Part shown: positions 37,714-44,945 of the stretch, one piece after another
How the letters are laid out: each line of letters opens with the position of its first letter
Position numbering within the stretch: position 1 is the stretch's first letter
Source of the DNA: Halopseudomonas salegens
GTDB lineage: Bacteria; Pseudomonadota; Gammaproteobacteria; Pseudomonadales; Pseudomonadaceae
Assembly: GCF_900105655.1 (NCBI RefSeq)
Contig: NZ_LT629787.1
Coordinates: forward strand, 2,604,001-2,668,000
Direction: 5' to 3'
Length of the DNA stretch: 64,000 nucleotides
Notes under the pieces: model-generated
Told to the model about the DNA's origin: nothing
Database searches by the model: none
The model's input: the letters and a program-made list of their open reading frames with translations, nothing else
Made by a program: the position numbers and the translations under genes

Positions 37714-37952
37714 CAGTTCAGCCCCTCATCGCATTCATCCACGGAGGTATCCATTCCCTCACGAATTGACTCACGCATACCCGGTACGGAAAGCAGGTAA
37801 AGCGTTTCCTGAATGGCAGACCAGTCATCCTCCGAGATCAGAACAGCTTTGTTTCGCTTGCCCATAATGACGATTGGCTGGTGGGATTCGGCAGTCTCGT
37901 CAATCAACCGATAAAGGTTGCTGCGCGCTTCAGTTGCTGTGATTCCAGTCAT
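37710..37952 (-). CDS. YefM/Phd-family antitoxin
   Basis: An 80-residue antitoxin with the Phd/YefM DNA-binding opening (ITATEARSNLYRLIDE) and the P-I-V-I-M-G-K-R-N-K-A-V-L-I-S segment. It neutralises the overlapping downstream toxin and should repress its own promoter. The run of imperfect ACGT repeats at 37986-38020 (GTACGTC / ACGTACGTC / GACGGACGTC) just upstream is a likely operator. Confidence 0.88.
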   Translation of the reverse strand: MTGITATEARSNLYRLIDETAESHQPIVIMGKRNKAVLISEDDWSAIQETLYLLSVPGMRESIREGMDTSVDECDEGLNW

Positions 37953-38023
37953 GACGCACCTCTTGCGTGATCAACTTTCACCAAGTGTACGTCTCTAAGC
38001 ACGTACGTCAAGACGGACGTCAT

Positions 38024-38095
38024 GCATAACGCTGTGATCTCCGGAAAATCAGGAGCGCAGTGAGTGATTTTCCTGAGAGCAGCTATTTGTTGGGC
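38024..38095 (-). other. attC site
   Basis: Cores GCATAAC (38024-38030) and GTTGGGC (38089-38095), with arms TCTCCGGAAAATCAGGAGCG / AGTGATTTTCC. It belongs to the CCGGAAAAT sub-family shared with 50230, 44871 and 43796. Confidence 0.85.
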
Positions 38096-38153
38096 GGCGA
38101 CAGTACGAGCCTAGATGGAAACCGTGCGTTGCGCCAAAAAAAGATGTCGGCCG

Positions 38154-38450
38154 CTAATCCAGAAGCCTTCGCGGTGAATCCATGTCCTCATGCAGGACAC
38201 GAACAATGAGCACCTCCGGCTCGTGCACTTGATAGAACATGGCGTGATGCTCTACTTGCAACCTACGATACCCGGGAAGAACATGGGCGTAGTCAGCGCC
38301 GAGTGATGGATGATTAATCAGCTGATTCATTCCTGCCTCAAGCTGATCCAGGTATACATCCGCCTGATCAACCCCCCATTCTTCGCAGGTATGCAGCCAG
38401 ATTCCGGTAAGGTCCGATTCCGCCTTCGGCGTGACGGTTAACCTAAGCAC
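38154..38450 (-). CDS. parE: ParE-family toxin
   Basis: A 98-residue RelE/ParE-fold toxin: LTVTPKAESDLTGIWLHT at the start, GADYAHVLPGYRRLQVEHHAMFYQV in the middle, and VLIVRVLHEDMD near the end. ParE toxins usually poison DNA gyrase. Start ATG overlaps the antitoxin stop by one nucleotide. Confidence 0.9.
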   Translation of the reverse strand: MLRLTVTPKAESDLTGIWLHTCEEWGVDQADVYLDQLEAGMNQLINHPSLGADYAHVLPGYRRLQVEHHAMFYQVHEPEVLIVRVLHEDMDSPRRLLD

Positions 38451-38704
38451 TAGTCAGCCGCCTTCATCCGCTTACGGCCAGCCGCCTTAATAGCCGATAT
38501 ATCGAGTGGCTTAGGCTTCCCGCTTGACTCACCCTCACCGAGCGCTTGCCTCAGCGTAGCAAGACGCTCCTTGGCCTGCTGGTCTCTTCGGATGAGATCA
38601 CGGATATACTCGCTATCATTGCCAAATTGACCGCTCTCAATCTGGCCTTTGACCCAGTCGTCTTGCTGTTCAGTCAGCGTGATGGTCTTCCGGTGCATGC
38701 TCAT
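38450..38704 (-). CDS. parD: ParD-family antitoxin
   Basis: An 84-residue ribbon-helix-helix antitoxin: ITLTEQQDDWVKGQIESGQFGNDSEYIRDLIRRDQ is the CopG/ParD DNA-binding unit, followed by a flexible Lys/Gly-rich tail that would wrap the toxin. Upstream, at 38730-38750, the palindromic TATGACAATATCATA is a likely autoregulatory operator. Confidence 0.9.
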   Translation of the reverse strand: MSMHRKTITLTEQQDDWVKGQIESGQFGNDSEYIRDLIRRDQQAKERLATLRQALGEGESSGKPKPLDISAIKAAGRKRMKAAD

Positions 38705-38783
38705 AGCCTTGTGCTCCTAAAGTAGCAAGAGTATGACAATATCATACTACTTGTTCACGCCGAATCAACTCCCCCATTTTGTC

Positions 38784-38862
38784 GCCCAACGCCGGCCGTC
38801 ACCGGTGACTAAAGCCGGCGCTAAGCGGAGATTTTGGCATCCAGTGCACGGCTTGGTTATGC
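38784..38862 (-). other. attC site
   Basis: Cores GCCCAAC (38784-38790) and GTTATGC (38856-38862); arms CGGCCGTCACCGGTG / GGCATCCAGTGCACGGC. Same sub-family as 35505 and 50898. Confidence 0.85.
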
Positions 38863-39171
38863 AGCATGCAGCGGCTTGATTCGATCCACTTCTTCCTTGA
38901 CCGACTGCGCGGCAGTCCAAAGATCAACAGATTGCTGTGCGCTCAGCCAGAATTCAGGCGAGTTACCAAACAAACGCGCAAGCCGGAGCGCCATTTCAGG
39001 GCTGGCAGCACGACGTTCGCGCAATAGTTCATTTACTGACTGACGAGAGACACCCAAAGATTCGGCCAATCCCGAAACCGTCAGACCATAGTCCGGAAGA
39101 AAATCTTCTCTCAGCATCTCGCCAGGATGAGTGGGTTTGCGCTGCATACCGGTAGTATTAAGAATAGCCAT
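38857..39171 (-). CDS. higA: HigA-family antitoxin
   Basis: A 104-residue antitoxin with a central Xre-type helix-turn-helix: HPGEMLREDFLPDYGLTVSGLAESLGVSRQSVNELL. It lies downstream of its toxin, the toxin-first order typical of higBA, with a 19-nt gap. The stop overlaps the attC core. Confidence 0.9.
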   Translation of the reverse strand: MAILNTTGMQRKPTHPGEMLREDFLPDYGLTVSGLAESLGVSRQSVNELLRERRAASPEMALRLARLFGNSPEFWLSAQQSVDLWTAAQSVKEEVDRIKPLHAA

Positions 39172-39190
39172 ATCATCACCTCACTCAGTG

Positions 39191-39466
39191 CTAGTCACAC
39201 ACTTCGACTTCATACGCATCACCATCTTCAAAACGAAAACAGATACGCCGCTGATCATTAATAGAAATTGCGTGCTGCCCCTGCCTGTTCCCCGACAGCG
39301 GATGAAGGCGATTGCCGGGCGGCACTTTCAAATCCTCTAGCTGTACGGCCAGATCTACGTATTCAATTTTTCTAGCTGCTATCGGAGCAACATCCGCAGG
39401 AGATTTCTTTGACTTGCCCTTGGAGTAGAGCTCCTGGGTTCGTTTGTCAGCGAAGGATTTGATCAT
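39191..39466 (-). CDS. higB: HigB-family toxin
   Basis: A 91-residue RelE-like toxin. MIKSFADKRTQELY, the LEDLKVPPGNRLHPLSGNRQGQ loop and ISINDQRRICFRF are the HigB signature. It would cleave mRNA on the ribosome. It ends ...EVEVCD, slightly shorter than homologues ending DYH, which may affect activity. Confidence 0.9.
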   Translation of the reverse strand: MIKSFADKRTQELYSKGKSKKSPADVAPIAARKIEYVDLAVQLEDLKVPPGNRLHPLSGNRQGQHAISINDQRRICFRFEDGDAYEVEVCD

Positions 39467-39529
39467 GGAGAAATCTGTAGCGCGTCACATGACACCTGTC
39501 AATGCGATCTGGAAATGACTGCATAACGT

Positions 39530-39598
39530 GCGAACTCATGGGCCGGTTTGCAGCCGCGAAGCGGCGTAAAATCGGCCGCTGTGCAGCTGATTGTCATG
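39530..39598 (-). other. attC site, one core degenerate
   Basis: Left core GCATAAC (39530-39536) is good, right core is GTCATGT (39592-39598), with C in place of the second T of GTT. Arms GGGCCGGTTTG / CAGCCGCGAAGCGGCG match the common type. Confidence 0.7.
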
Positions 39599-39656
39599 TT
39601 TTCCCTGAAGTGCTAGATTGTGTATAGAAACCGAAAAATGTACACATAGGTGCAAC

Positions 39657-39851
39657 ATGAGAACGAACATTGTCATTGACGACCAGTTGATGGCCGAAGC
39701 CCTCAAAGCCTCTGGCTACGAAACCAAAAAAGAAACCGTTGAGGAAGGCCTGAAACTTCTGGTCCAGTTGAGCAAGCAGCAGGAAATTCGAAAGCTGCGC
39801 GGCAAGGTCAAGTGGGAAGGCGACCTGAATAAAATGCGGAGCGCCGGATGA
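39657..39851 (+). CDS. vapB: VapB-family antitoxin
   Basis: A 64-residue antitoxin of the VapB (type II, DUF2191-like) group: MRTNIVIDDQLMAEALKASGYETKKETVEEGLKLLV. The ATG at 39657 follows an AGGTG site. It is on the plus strand, opposite to nearly all other cassette genes, so it must carry its own promoter. Overlaps vapC by 4 nt (ATGA). Confidence 0.9.
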   Translation: MRTNIVIDDQLMAEALKASGYETKKETVEEGLKLLVQLSKQQEIRKLRGKVKWEGDLNKMRSAG

Positions 39852-40249
39852 TCCTGGTGGATACCAGCGTCTGGATTGACTATTTCAACGGAGTCACTAA
39901 CCCACATACTGACCTGTTGGATGCCTCGATAGTCCAAGGATCTGTCGCTATCGGGGACCTAATATTTCTGGAAATCCTGCAAGGCATCCGCAACGACAAA
40001 CAATATCGTCAGACCAAACAAAGCCTGATGGCGCTGGAACAATATGAAGTGTTTGGCAAAGATATGGCAGCCAAGTGCGCCGACAATTATCGAGCCCTTC
40101 GTAAAAAGGGCATCACGATCAGAAAGACTGCCGATGTGATCATCGCGACATTTTGCATAGAGAAGGAGCTACCCCTGTTGTTCCTAGATCGCGACTTTAT
40201 TCCCTTTGTTGATCATCTTGGACTCGAGCCCGCCCTGAGAGAAACATAA
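39848..40249 (+). CDS. vapC: VapC-family PIN-domain toxin
   Basis: A 133-residue PIN-domain ribonuclease. Acidic residues of the active site are visible: D5 in LVDTSVW, E in LIFLEILQG, D in KTADVIIATFC and D in LDRDFIPF. Its stop TAA is part of an attC core sequence (ACATAAC, 40244-40250) into which the IS1182-type element has jumped. Confidence 0.92.
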   Translation: MILVDTSVWIDYFNGVTNPHTDLLDASIVQGSVAIGDLIFLEILQGIRNDKQYRQTKQSLMALEQYEVFGKDMAAKCADNYRALRKKGITIRKTADVIIATFCIEKELPLLFLDRDFIPFVDHLGLEPALRET

Positions 40250-40250
40250 C

Positions 40251-41797
40251 GAGGCTGTAGAAAAACCCATTTCGGACTCATCCAGCCGCCGTCTTCCTGT
40301 TCATGTGTGACCCCGAATCATCAGGGTTGTGTTTTCTCAGTTGCCGACCAAAAGCTGACTTTATCGCTGTACTGGTGTTCTGGCAGGCTTGGCAACCCAG
40401 TGCTATCAGCCATATTGTCCGTAATTCGCCAGCTTCTCAATGTTGTGTATCAGGCAATACAGCTGCCATTGGCCCTGGACCTTTCTACGGCCCCGCAAGC
40501 TGAAGCGACTCAGCCGCTTGTTGGTGCCGATATTGCCAAACACAGGTTCCACCACTGACATCCTGTGGCTGAAGATCGCCCTGCCTTCAGGACTATCCAC
40601 CCGGTGCTTCATCCAGTCGGTGTAACTGGGTGGCCAATTAGCTTCCAAGCGGAATGAAACCTGTCTTCCTGCCCCCTTGCGGTGTTCTGCCGATTGCGGG
40701 TTATGCATGCACGCTTCGCGCTTGGGGCAGTGTCGGTATTGCAGCAGTCGGCCTTCGAAGTAAGCGACTGGGATGCCGTTGTCATTTGCACGTACGCCCC
40801 GGTGGCTGAGCTGTTGTCCGGCGGGGTAGATGCTGTCGGCGATGCCCAGCTTCTTATAGCGAGCTTCGGCCGTTTCCAGCACTGGTTGCAGGGTGTGGTG
40901 CTCCTTGCTCCTGCCCTTCGCCAAAGGCCTGAGCATCGATGATGACCTGGTATTTCTTGTCCACTGTGGCCACGCCGTTATAACCCTGGATCGTGCCCTT
41001 GCTGGTGGTCATCTTGGCGCTTTCGTTATCGGTGATGTTGCTCTTCACTTCCTTGCGGCGTTTACCCTGACCCATCCTTGGACTCTGGGTCTTTAAAAAG
41101 CGATCGACCTTTTCCATGGCCTGATCCAGCGAGAGGATCATCTTGCCATGACGGATGGCGCGTTCCATCTCAGCCTCCGTCTCGGCGGAGTCGTGCTGAC
41201 GATGCTCAGCCAAGTGGTGGCGTATCAGTTTGCGTAGCTTGTCGCGCTTGGCCTTCAGTTCCTTGAAGGTGCCTGACCACTCCTTGGCGGCATTGGATGA
41301 GGTCTTGCAACCGTCGATAGCAAACAGCTCGTTTCCCAGCAAACCCTGCTGGTGACAGACCAACAGCACCTGCTCAAACACAGCTTCGATAGCTTCTGCA
41401 TTCTCGCTGACAAAGCTCGCCAGCGTGGTGAAGTGCGGAACCGTATCGCAGGACAGGGCCTTGAACAGAATGTTGGTTTCACAGCACCACTGAATCTGGC
41501 GGCTGGAGGTAATGCCCTTGGAGTAGGCGAACAGAACGATCTTCAACAGGATGGCTGGATCGTAGGCCAGGCGGCCAGTGTCGTCATTGCGATAGCGCGG
41601 GTGAAATACCGACAGATCCAGCTTGTGTTCAATCAGGTAGTGAACGGCGTACTCGAACGTACCTGGCTGGAGCTGTTCCTGGTAGTTGATCACTACCATG
41701 CTGTGCTGGCTGTATTCGTAGGGCTTGAAGCGAGGCATGCAACACTCCTTGTTGGTCTGCCAAAATCCTAGCAAATCAGGGGTTTTTCTACAGCCTC
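40251..41797 (-). mobile_element. IS1182-type insertion sequence
   Basis: A 1547-bp element with perfect 18-bp terminal inverted repeats GAGGCTGTAGAAAAACCC (40251-40268) and its complement (41780-41797). The bases AAC flank both sides (40248-40250 and 41798-41800), consistent with a 3-bp duplication within an attC core. The transposase is frameshifted (see the pseudogene), so the copy is probably not autonomous. Confidence 0.88.
40406..41738 (-). pseudogene. Frameshifted IS1182-family transposase
   Basis: Start MPRFKPYEYSQHSMVVINYQ at 41738; about 280 residues of a DDE transposase (AIDGCKTSSNA, KITDNESAKM..GYNGVATVD) run to about 40905, then the protein continues in another frame as HHTLQPVLETAEARYKKLG and RLSRFSLRGRRKV..YCLIHN to 40406. 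The break is a tandem 7-bp duplication, TGCTCCT TGCTCCT (plus strand 40899-40912); removing one copy restores a continuous frame. Confidence 0.88.
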
Positions 41798-41871
41798 AAC
41801 GCCCGCCATAAACGGCCGAGTGAAACGAGGTCCGGCGACCGACGGGAGCGAATTTAATGGCTTTGTTAGCT
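41798..41871 (-). other. attC site interrupted at its left core by IS1182
   Basis: The right core GTTAGCT (41865-41871) and the arm GCCCGCCATAAACGGCCG are intact. The left core survives as AAC at 41798 after the IS, while ACATAAC remains at 40244-40250 on its far side; joining them restores ACATAACGCCCGCC. The recombination point is thus split by 1.5 kb. Confidence 0.75.
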
Positions 41872-42507
41872 CTTTTCACGAAGCCACGGCTCAGGATCCT
41901 GGTACCTTAAATCGACCAAGTCTTTAATTCGATCATAAGTAACTATTTCAATTCCATGCTTCGCTGTATAAGTCGCTTTTCGTTTGTGGGATGCACGACT
42001 AATATCGTCACGCCTACCAACTACGATATGAAAACTCTCTTTCAGGTAGCTTTCAGGATCTGCCAAGTAGTCCCCAGACATATTGCTAATGACATCAGGC
42101 GAGGAGTAACCAAGAATATCTTTGCTCTTTGCCCACCGCACTAATTCTGACCTGACATGGCTCTTGTGCATATCGAAATATTCAGCCCAATCATCAACTT
42201 GCTTAATTGCACCTGCCAAGCGTTTGGACGGAACCCCTTGCTGAGTAAAGACATTGTCGTCAACTGGTTCCATTTCAATGAACATCACCTCCCAAACACC
42301 AGAGTATGAATTCAGGATAACGAAATCGGCTTTATACTGGCTTCCAAGGGGAAACTCCTTGAAAAGAAAACGGCAATGCCCGCCCGCTCTGCAGAATGTC
42401 CAATATAGAGTTTGAGGCCGATTCGAAAAGAACTCCAACGCCCCACGCTCTCCCGACTGTTCGTCAAGCCAGTTCTTAAAATCATTTGGATGAATATATT
42501 CAGTCAA
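41866..42507 (-). CDS. DUF4263 (Shedu-like) putative nuclease
   Basis: A 213-residue protein resembling the C-terminal nuclease domain of Shedu antiphage proteins. The core strand pair is D61-FVILNSYSGVW then FIEME with E78 and E80, followed by a conserved Gln (Q103 in IKQVDDWAEY) and HIVVGRR. This fits a PD-(D/E)xK fold, but the usual Lys of the E-x-K pair is Glu here. It lacks the long N-terminal domain of Shedu proteins. A single-gene cassette with stop inside the attC core. Confidence 0.72.
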   Translation of the reverse strand: MTEYIHPNDFKNWLDEQSGERGALEFFSNRPQTLYWTFCRAGGHCRFLFKEFPLGSQYKADFVILNSYSGVWEVMFIEMEPVDDNVFTQQGVPSKRLAGAIKQVDDWAEYFDMHKSHVRSELVRWAKSKDILGYSSPDVISNMSGDYLADPESYLKESFHIVVGRRDDISRASHKRKATYTAKHGIEIVTYDRIKDLVDLRYQDPEPWLREKS

Positions 42508-42526
42508 AGCAAAATGTCCAGTTGAG

Positions 42527-42604
42527 AGCTAACGCGGAGCTTTGCGGCAATTTTGTAGCCGCGGAGCGGTGGAGAAATTGTCCGACAAAAGCGAATTGTT
42601 AACT
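42527..42604 (-). other. attC site
   Basis: Cores AGCTAAC (42527-42533) and GTTAACT (42598-42604); arms GAGCTTTGCGGCAATTTT / GCGGAGCGGTGGAGAAATTG, common type. Confidence 0.88.
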
Positions 42605-42610
42605 CCTTGG

Positions 42611-42961
42611 TCAGAACACAAATGCATGATCAATGACGAGCCTCCCGTTTTCCTCTATAAAAACCGCTTCAGCGACGTACTCGTCTGGCGTTTTGGAGCA
42701 ATACTGCTTCCAGATTACCGCAACAGAGGTTTCTCTCCGGAACAGAGCTACGAACTCTCGCTTCTGGAAAATTCCCCACCTGCTCTGATAATCCTTACAG
42801 ATCTCCTCTAGCATGCTTGGCGACATTTGGCTCTTTATGCGCGAGGAAAAGTCTCTGGTGTGCTTCTCATAGTCAATTTCGGTGGAGCCTTCCATCAGGT
42901 TGTCCATCAAAGGATTCACGGCTTGCAATATCGCCTCATCCGACTTCGCTAACAGCTCCAT
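42611..42961 (-). CDS. Hypothetical protein, 116 residues (cassette)
   Basis: An intact, acidic, soluble, mostly helical protein (MELLAKSDEAILQAVNPLMDN) with a C-terminal beta-rich half (SVAVIWKQYCSKTPDEYVAEAVFIEENGRLVIDH). No known family or catalytic motif. It occupies one cassette with attC immediately downstream; RBS-like GGTC only, so expression may depend on read-through. Confidence 0.6.
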   Translation of the reverse strand: MELLAKSDEAILQAVNPLMDNLMEGSTEIDYEKHTRDFSSRIKSQMSPSMLEEICKDYQSRWGIFQKREFVALFRRETSVAVIWKQYCSKTPDEYVAEAVFIEENGRLVIDHAFVF

Positions 42962-42974
42962 ATTCGGTCCTTAG

Positions 42975-43085
42975 AGTTAACGCCGCTATAAATTGCGGCT
43001 TTGGAGTTGATTGTTTTGTGGTAGCGTAGCGTTAAGCCACAAAACAAGCAACGGAAAAGCCGTCAATTTGATAGCTTTGTTAGCA
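42975..43085 (-). other. Long attC site (111 nt)
   Basis: Cores AGTTAAC (42975-42981) and GTTAGCA (43079-43085). The arms pair GCGGCTTT / AAAGCCGTC outside and TTGTTTTGTGG / CCACAAAACAA inside around a TAGCGTAGCGTTAAG loop. It is longer and different in sequence from all others here, suggesting a foreign source for this cassette. Confidence 0.8.
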
Positions 43086-43790
43086 CTTGCTGCTGAGATA
43101 CTGTTTGCGGCCTTCATAGTCACTCATATTGTTTGGAAATGGTCTTTTGCATCTAGAACATATTGCTCTTTGCGTTTGACCTCGATTGTAAATCAGCCTG
43201 AACAGTTTATCTGGCAACCAAGGCTTATCAATCACCTCAGATTCGCTTTCTCCGATATGACCGCACGCTGGGCAGGCGCTCAATTGGAAGAAACGCTCCG
43301 GCAACTGCATTTCAAGAAGCTCGATAAACTGAGCCGCCACCCCTTTTATGTATTCATTTTTGTTTTCCGTCGATAAACCGGTATTAAAAATACAGCCGTC
43401 GCGGTCGCTTACCATCCAAAGATCTTCACTTAGCTCATCCCAAATACTATAAATTGCTTCATAGTCGGACCTAGAATAAAAGGTTTCTAAAATGCTTACT
43501 CCTTTCTCCGGCTCCAAATCACCAGATACAATCTGCTCACAAAGGGCTTTAGCATATCTTCTTAATCCGTCTTTTTCAGACGGCAAAGTTAAATCAAGAT
43601 CCCTTATAGATTTCAGAAAATATTTCTCTATTTCTTCTGAGTCAGGATCACGTTCGCACCCCATACTTGCCAGAATTGCTACATTTTCCGAATCGACATC
43701 TTCATACAATAAAGACTCAGCCCATTCTGTGTAGTCTCTAGAGTAGGCAGTCCCTAGAGCTCGCTTTCCTGTAAGAAGTTCGAATTTCAT
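43080..43790 (-). CDS. Zinc-ribbon protein of unknown function (cassette)
   Basis: A 236-residue acidic protein. The C-terminal quarter has two CxxC pairs, C173-PA-C176 and C211-SR-C214, forming a likely zinc ribbon; the remainder is helical and unassigned. The ATG at 43790 lies 6 nt from the cassette junction, so the cassette has almost no leader. The upstream part of the open frame runs through the neighbouring attC and is not used. Confidence 0.65.
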   Translation of the reverse strand: MKFELLTGKRALGTAYSRDYTEWAESLLYEDVDSENVAILASMGCERDPDSEEIEKYFLKSIRDLDLTLPSEKDGLRRYAKALCEQIVSGDLEPEKGVSILETFYSRSDYEAIYSIWDELSEDLWMVSDRDGCIFNTGLSTENKNEYIKGVAAQFIELLEMQLPERFFQLSACPACGHIGESESEVIDKPWLPDKLFRLIYNRGQTQRAICSRCKRPFPNNMSDYEGRKQYLSSKC

Positions 43791-43795
43791 TTGAG

Positions 43796-43867
43796 TGCTA
43801 ACGCCCGCAGCACGGGCAAATTTTAAGCGCAGTGAAAAATTTGTCCCTGTGCCTGCGATTGTTAGGA
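43796..43867 (-). other. attC site
   Basis: Cores TGCTAAC (43796-43802) and GTTAGGA (43861-43867); arms CAGCACGGGCAAATTTT / AAAAATTTGTCCCTGTGC. Confidence 0.85.
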
Positions 43868-43875
43868 CATTCAAG

Positions 43876-44520
43876 TTAGCAGCTCCGCTGCACGAATATG
43901 GATTTCACAATACGTTCAAACTCAATAATTCGGCGACGTATTTCATGTTCGGATAAATCAAGCTGCGCAGCATGAAAATCTGATTTTCTTTGTCGCCCAG
44001 AAAATCTGCGGTCAAGCTTTCTTTTAATCAGTTCGTAGCGTCGCGATGCATGATAAAGCCAATGAATAAAAACAAATTCATCCTCTACCCTCAATATAAA
44101 ACTACGCCTAAGAGACCATTCTGATTTCAGATTTACTTCTTTTTCTTCCAGCAACTCAACTGAGCTTGGCTTTGAATAGCAAAGCTCATAACTTGTGCTT
44201 TCTCTTAGGCTCTCCCAGTGCGCTACGTATTCTGCCCACAAATCCATTTTATCCAGCATATTGAGTTTGAGCGTATGAATGGACTTGAAAAATTCATCAA
44301 ATTCATTCTGGCTTATGTCATCTTTATGTTTTTGTAGAATTTCAGACAGCCTTTCCGCCCCCTCAAGCCCTGCATCGTATGATCTAGTTCTTATAAGCAG
44401 TTCAACGACGAACCCCCACACACTTGAATCGAGTAACTTCCGCAAGTCATCTATAGAGTGAACAGTACTTATTCCTCTTGCGGTCGGCAGCATATCTTGT
44501 CGCGTACCCAAGTGGCTCAC
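43876..44520 (-). CDS. Hypothetical helical protein, 214 residues (cassette)
   Basis: An intact frame rich in Glu, Lys and Arg with long amphipathic helices and no membrane segment; the last 60 residues are strongly basic (RKLDRRFSGRQRKSDFHAAQLDLSEHEIRRRI), suggesting nucleic-acid or membrane-surface binding. No known family. It immediately follows the attC at 44525 with only a few nt of leader. Confidence 0.6.
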   Translation of the reverse strand: MSHLGTRQDMLPTARGISTVHSIDDLRKLLDSSVWGFVVELLIRTRSYDAGLEGAERLSEILQKHKDDISQNEFDEFFKSIHTLKLNMLDKMDLWAEYVAHWESLRESTSYELCYSKPSSVELLEEKEVNLKSEWSLRRSFILRVEDEFVFIHWLYHASRRYELIKRKLDRRFSGRQRKSDFHAAQLDLSEHEIRRRIIEFERIVKSIFVQRSC

Positions 44521-44524
44521 CCTG

Positions 44525-44602
44525 TCCTAACGCCCGGCACACGTGCCGCTTTGTAGCCGCGAAGCGGCGGAGAAGCGGTCACCGTGGTGCCGCTTGTTAG
44601 CG
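44525..44602 (-). other. attC site
   Basis: Cores TCCTAAC (44525-44531) and GTTAGCG (44596-44602); arms CGGCACACGTGCCGCTTTG / GCGGCGGAGAAGCGGTCACCGTGGTGCCG. Very similar to the site at 51250. Confidence 0.88.
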
Positions 44603-44603
44603 G

Positions 44604-44849
44604 TTACTCGCTGAGCTCTGAATTGAAGACTACAAAATGAGGAGAGCCCTCAAACCCAGGTTGCTTGTCAGACAAGTGCTCATGAGTATAAGAGGTTCCC
44701 ATTCTTTCCATGTTATCGGCAGCGGCCTGGAGAAAGGTTGCGAGCTTTCGGAGCTCTTCTGGGGTTGCCTCCACTCCGACTTCTGCCAGGTCGAAGAACC
44801 TTATTTCTTCAATTGGGAGCTCTCCGTTTTCATAACCGTTGATCTTCAT
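44604..44849 (-). CDS. Imm32-like immunity protein
   Basis: An 81-residue acidic protein: MKINGYENGELPIEEIRF..LAEVGVEATPEELRKLATFLQAAADNMER, then YTHEHLSD and HFVVFN. This pattern (beta strand, ELRKLA-FL helix, H-E-H-x-S-D) matches Imm32 immunity proteins of polymorphic toxin systems. No cognate toxin gene is adjacent. RBS AGGAG 9 nt before the ATG. Confidence 0.6.
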   Translation of the reverse strand: MKINGYENGELPIEEIRFFDLAEVGVEATPEELRKLATFLQAAADNMERMGTSYTHEHLSDKQPGFEGSPHFVVFNSELSE

Positions 44850-44870
44850 GGAACGCTCCTCTTAGAGACC

Positions 44871-44943
44871 CGCTAACGCCCGCAACAGCGGAAATTTAGG
44901 AGCGCTAGCGAGTAAATTTTCCGACTGCTTGCGCTTGTTAACA
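44871..44943 (-). other. attC site
   Basis: Cores CGCTAAC (44871-44877) and GTTAACA (44937-44943); arms CAACAGCGGAAATTTAGGAGCG / CGAGTAAATTTTCCG. Confidence 0.85.
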
Positions 44944-44945
44944 CT

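Noticed and set aside
43791..43874. N-terminal extension of the zinc-ribbon cassette protein
   Set aside because: It crosses the attC site of the neighbouring cassette; the start at 43790 is just inside its own cassette.
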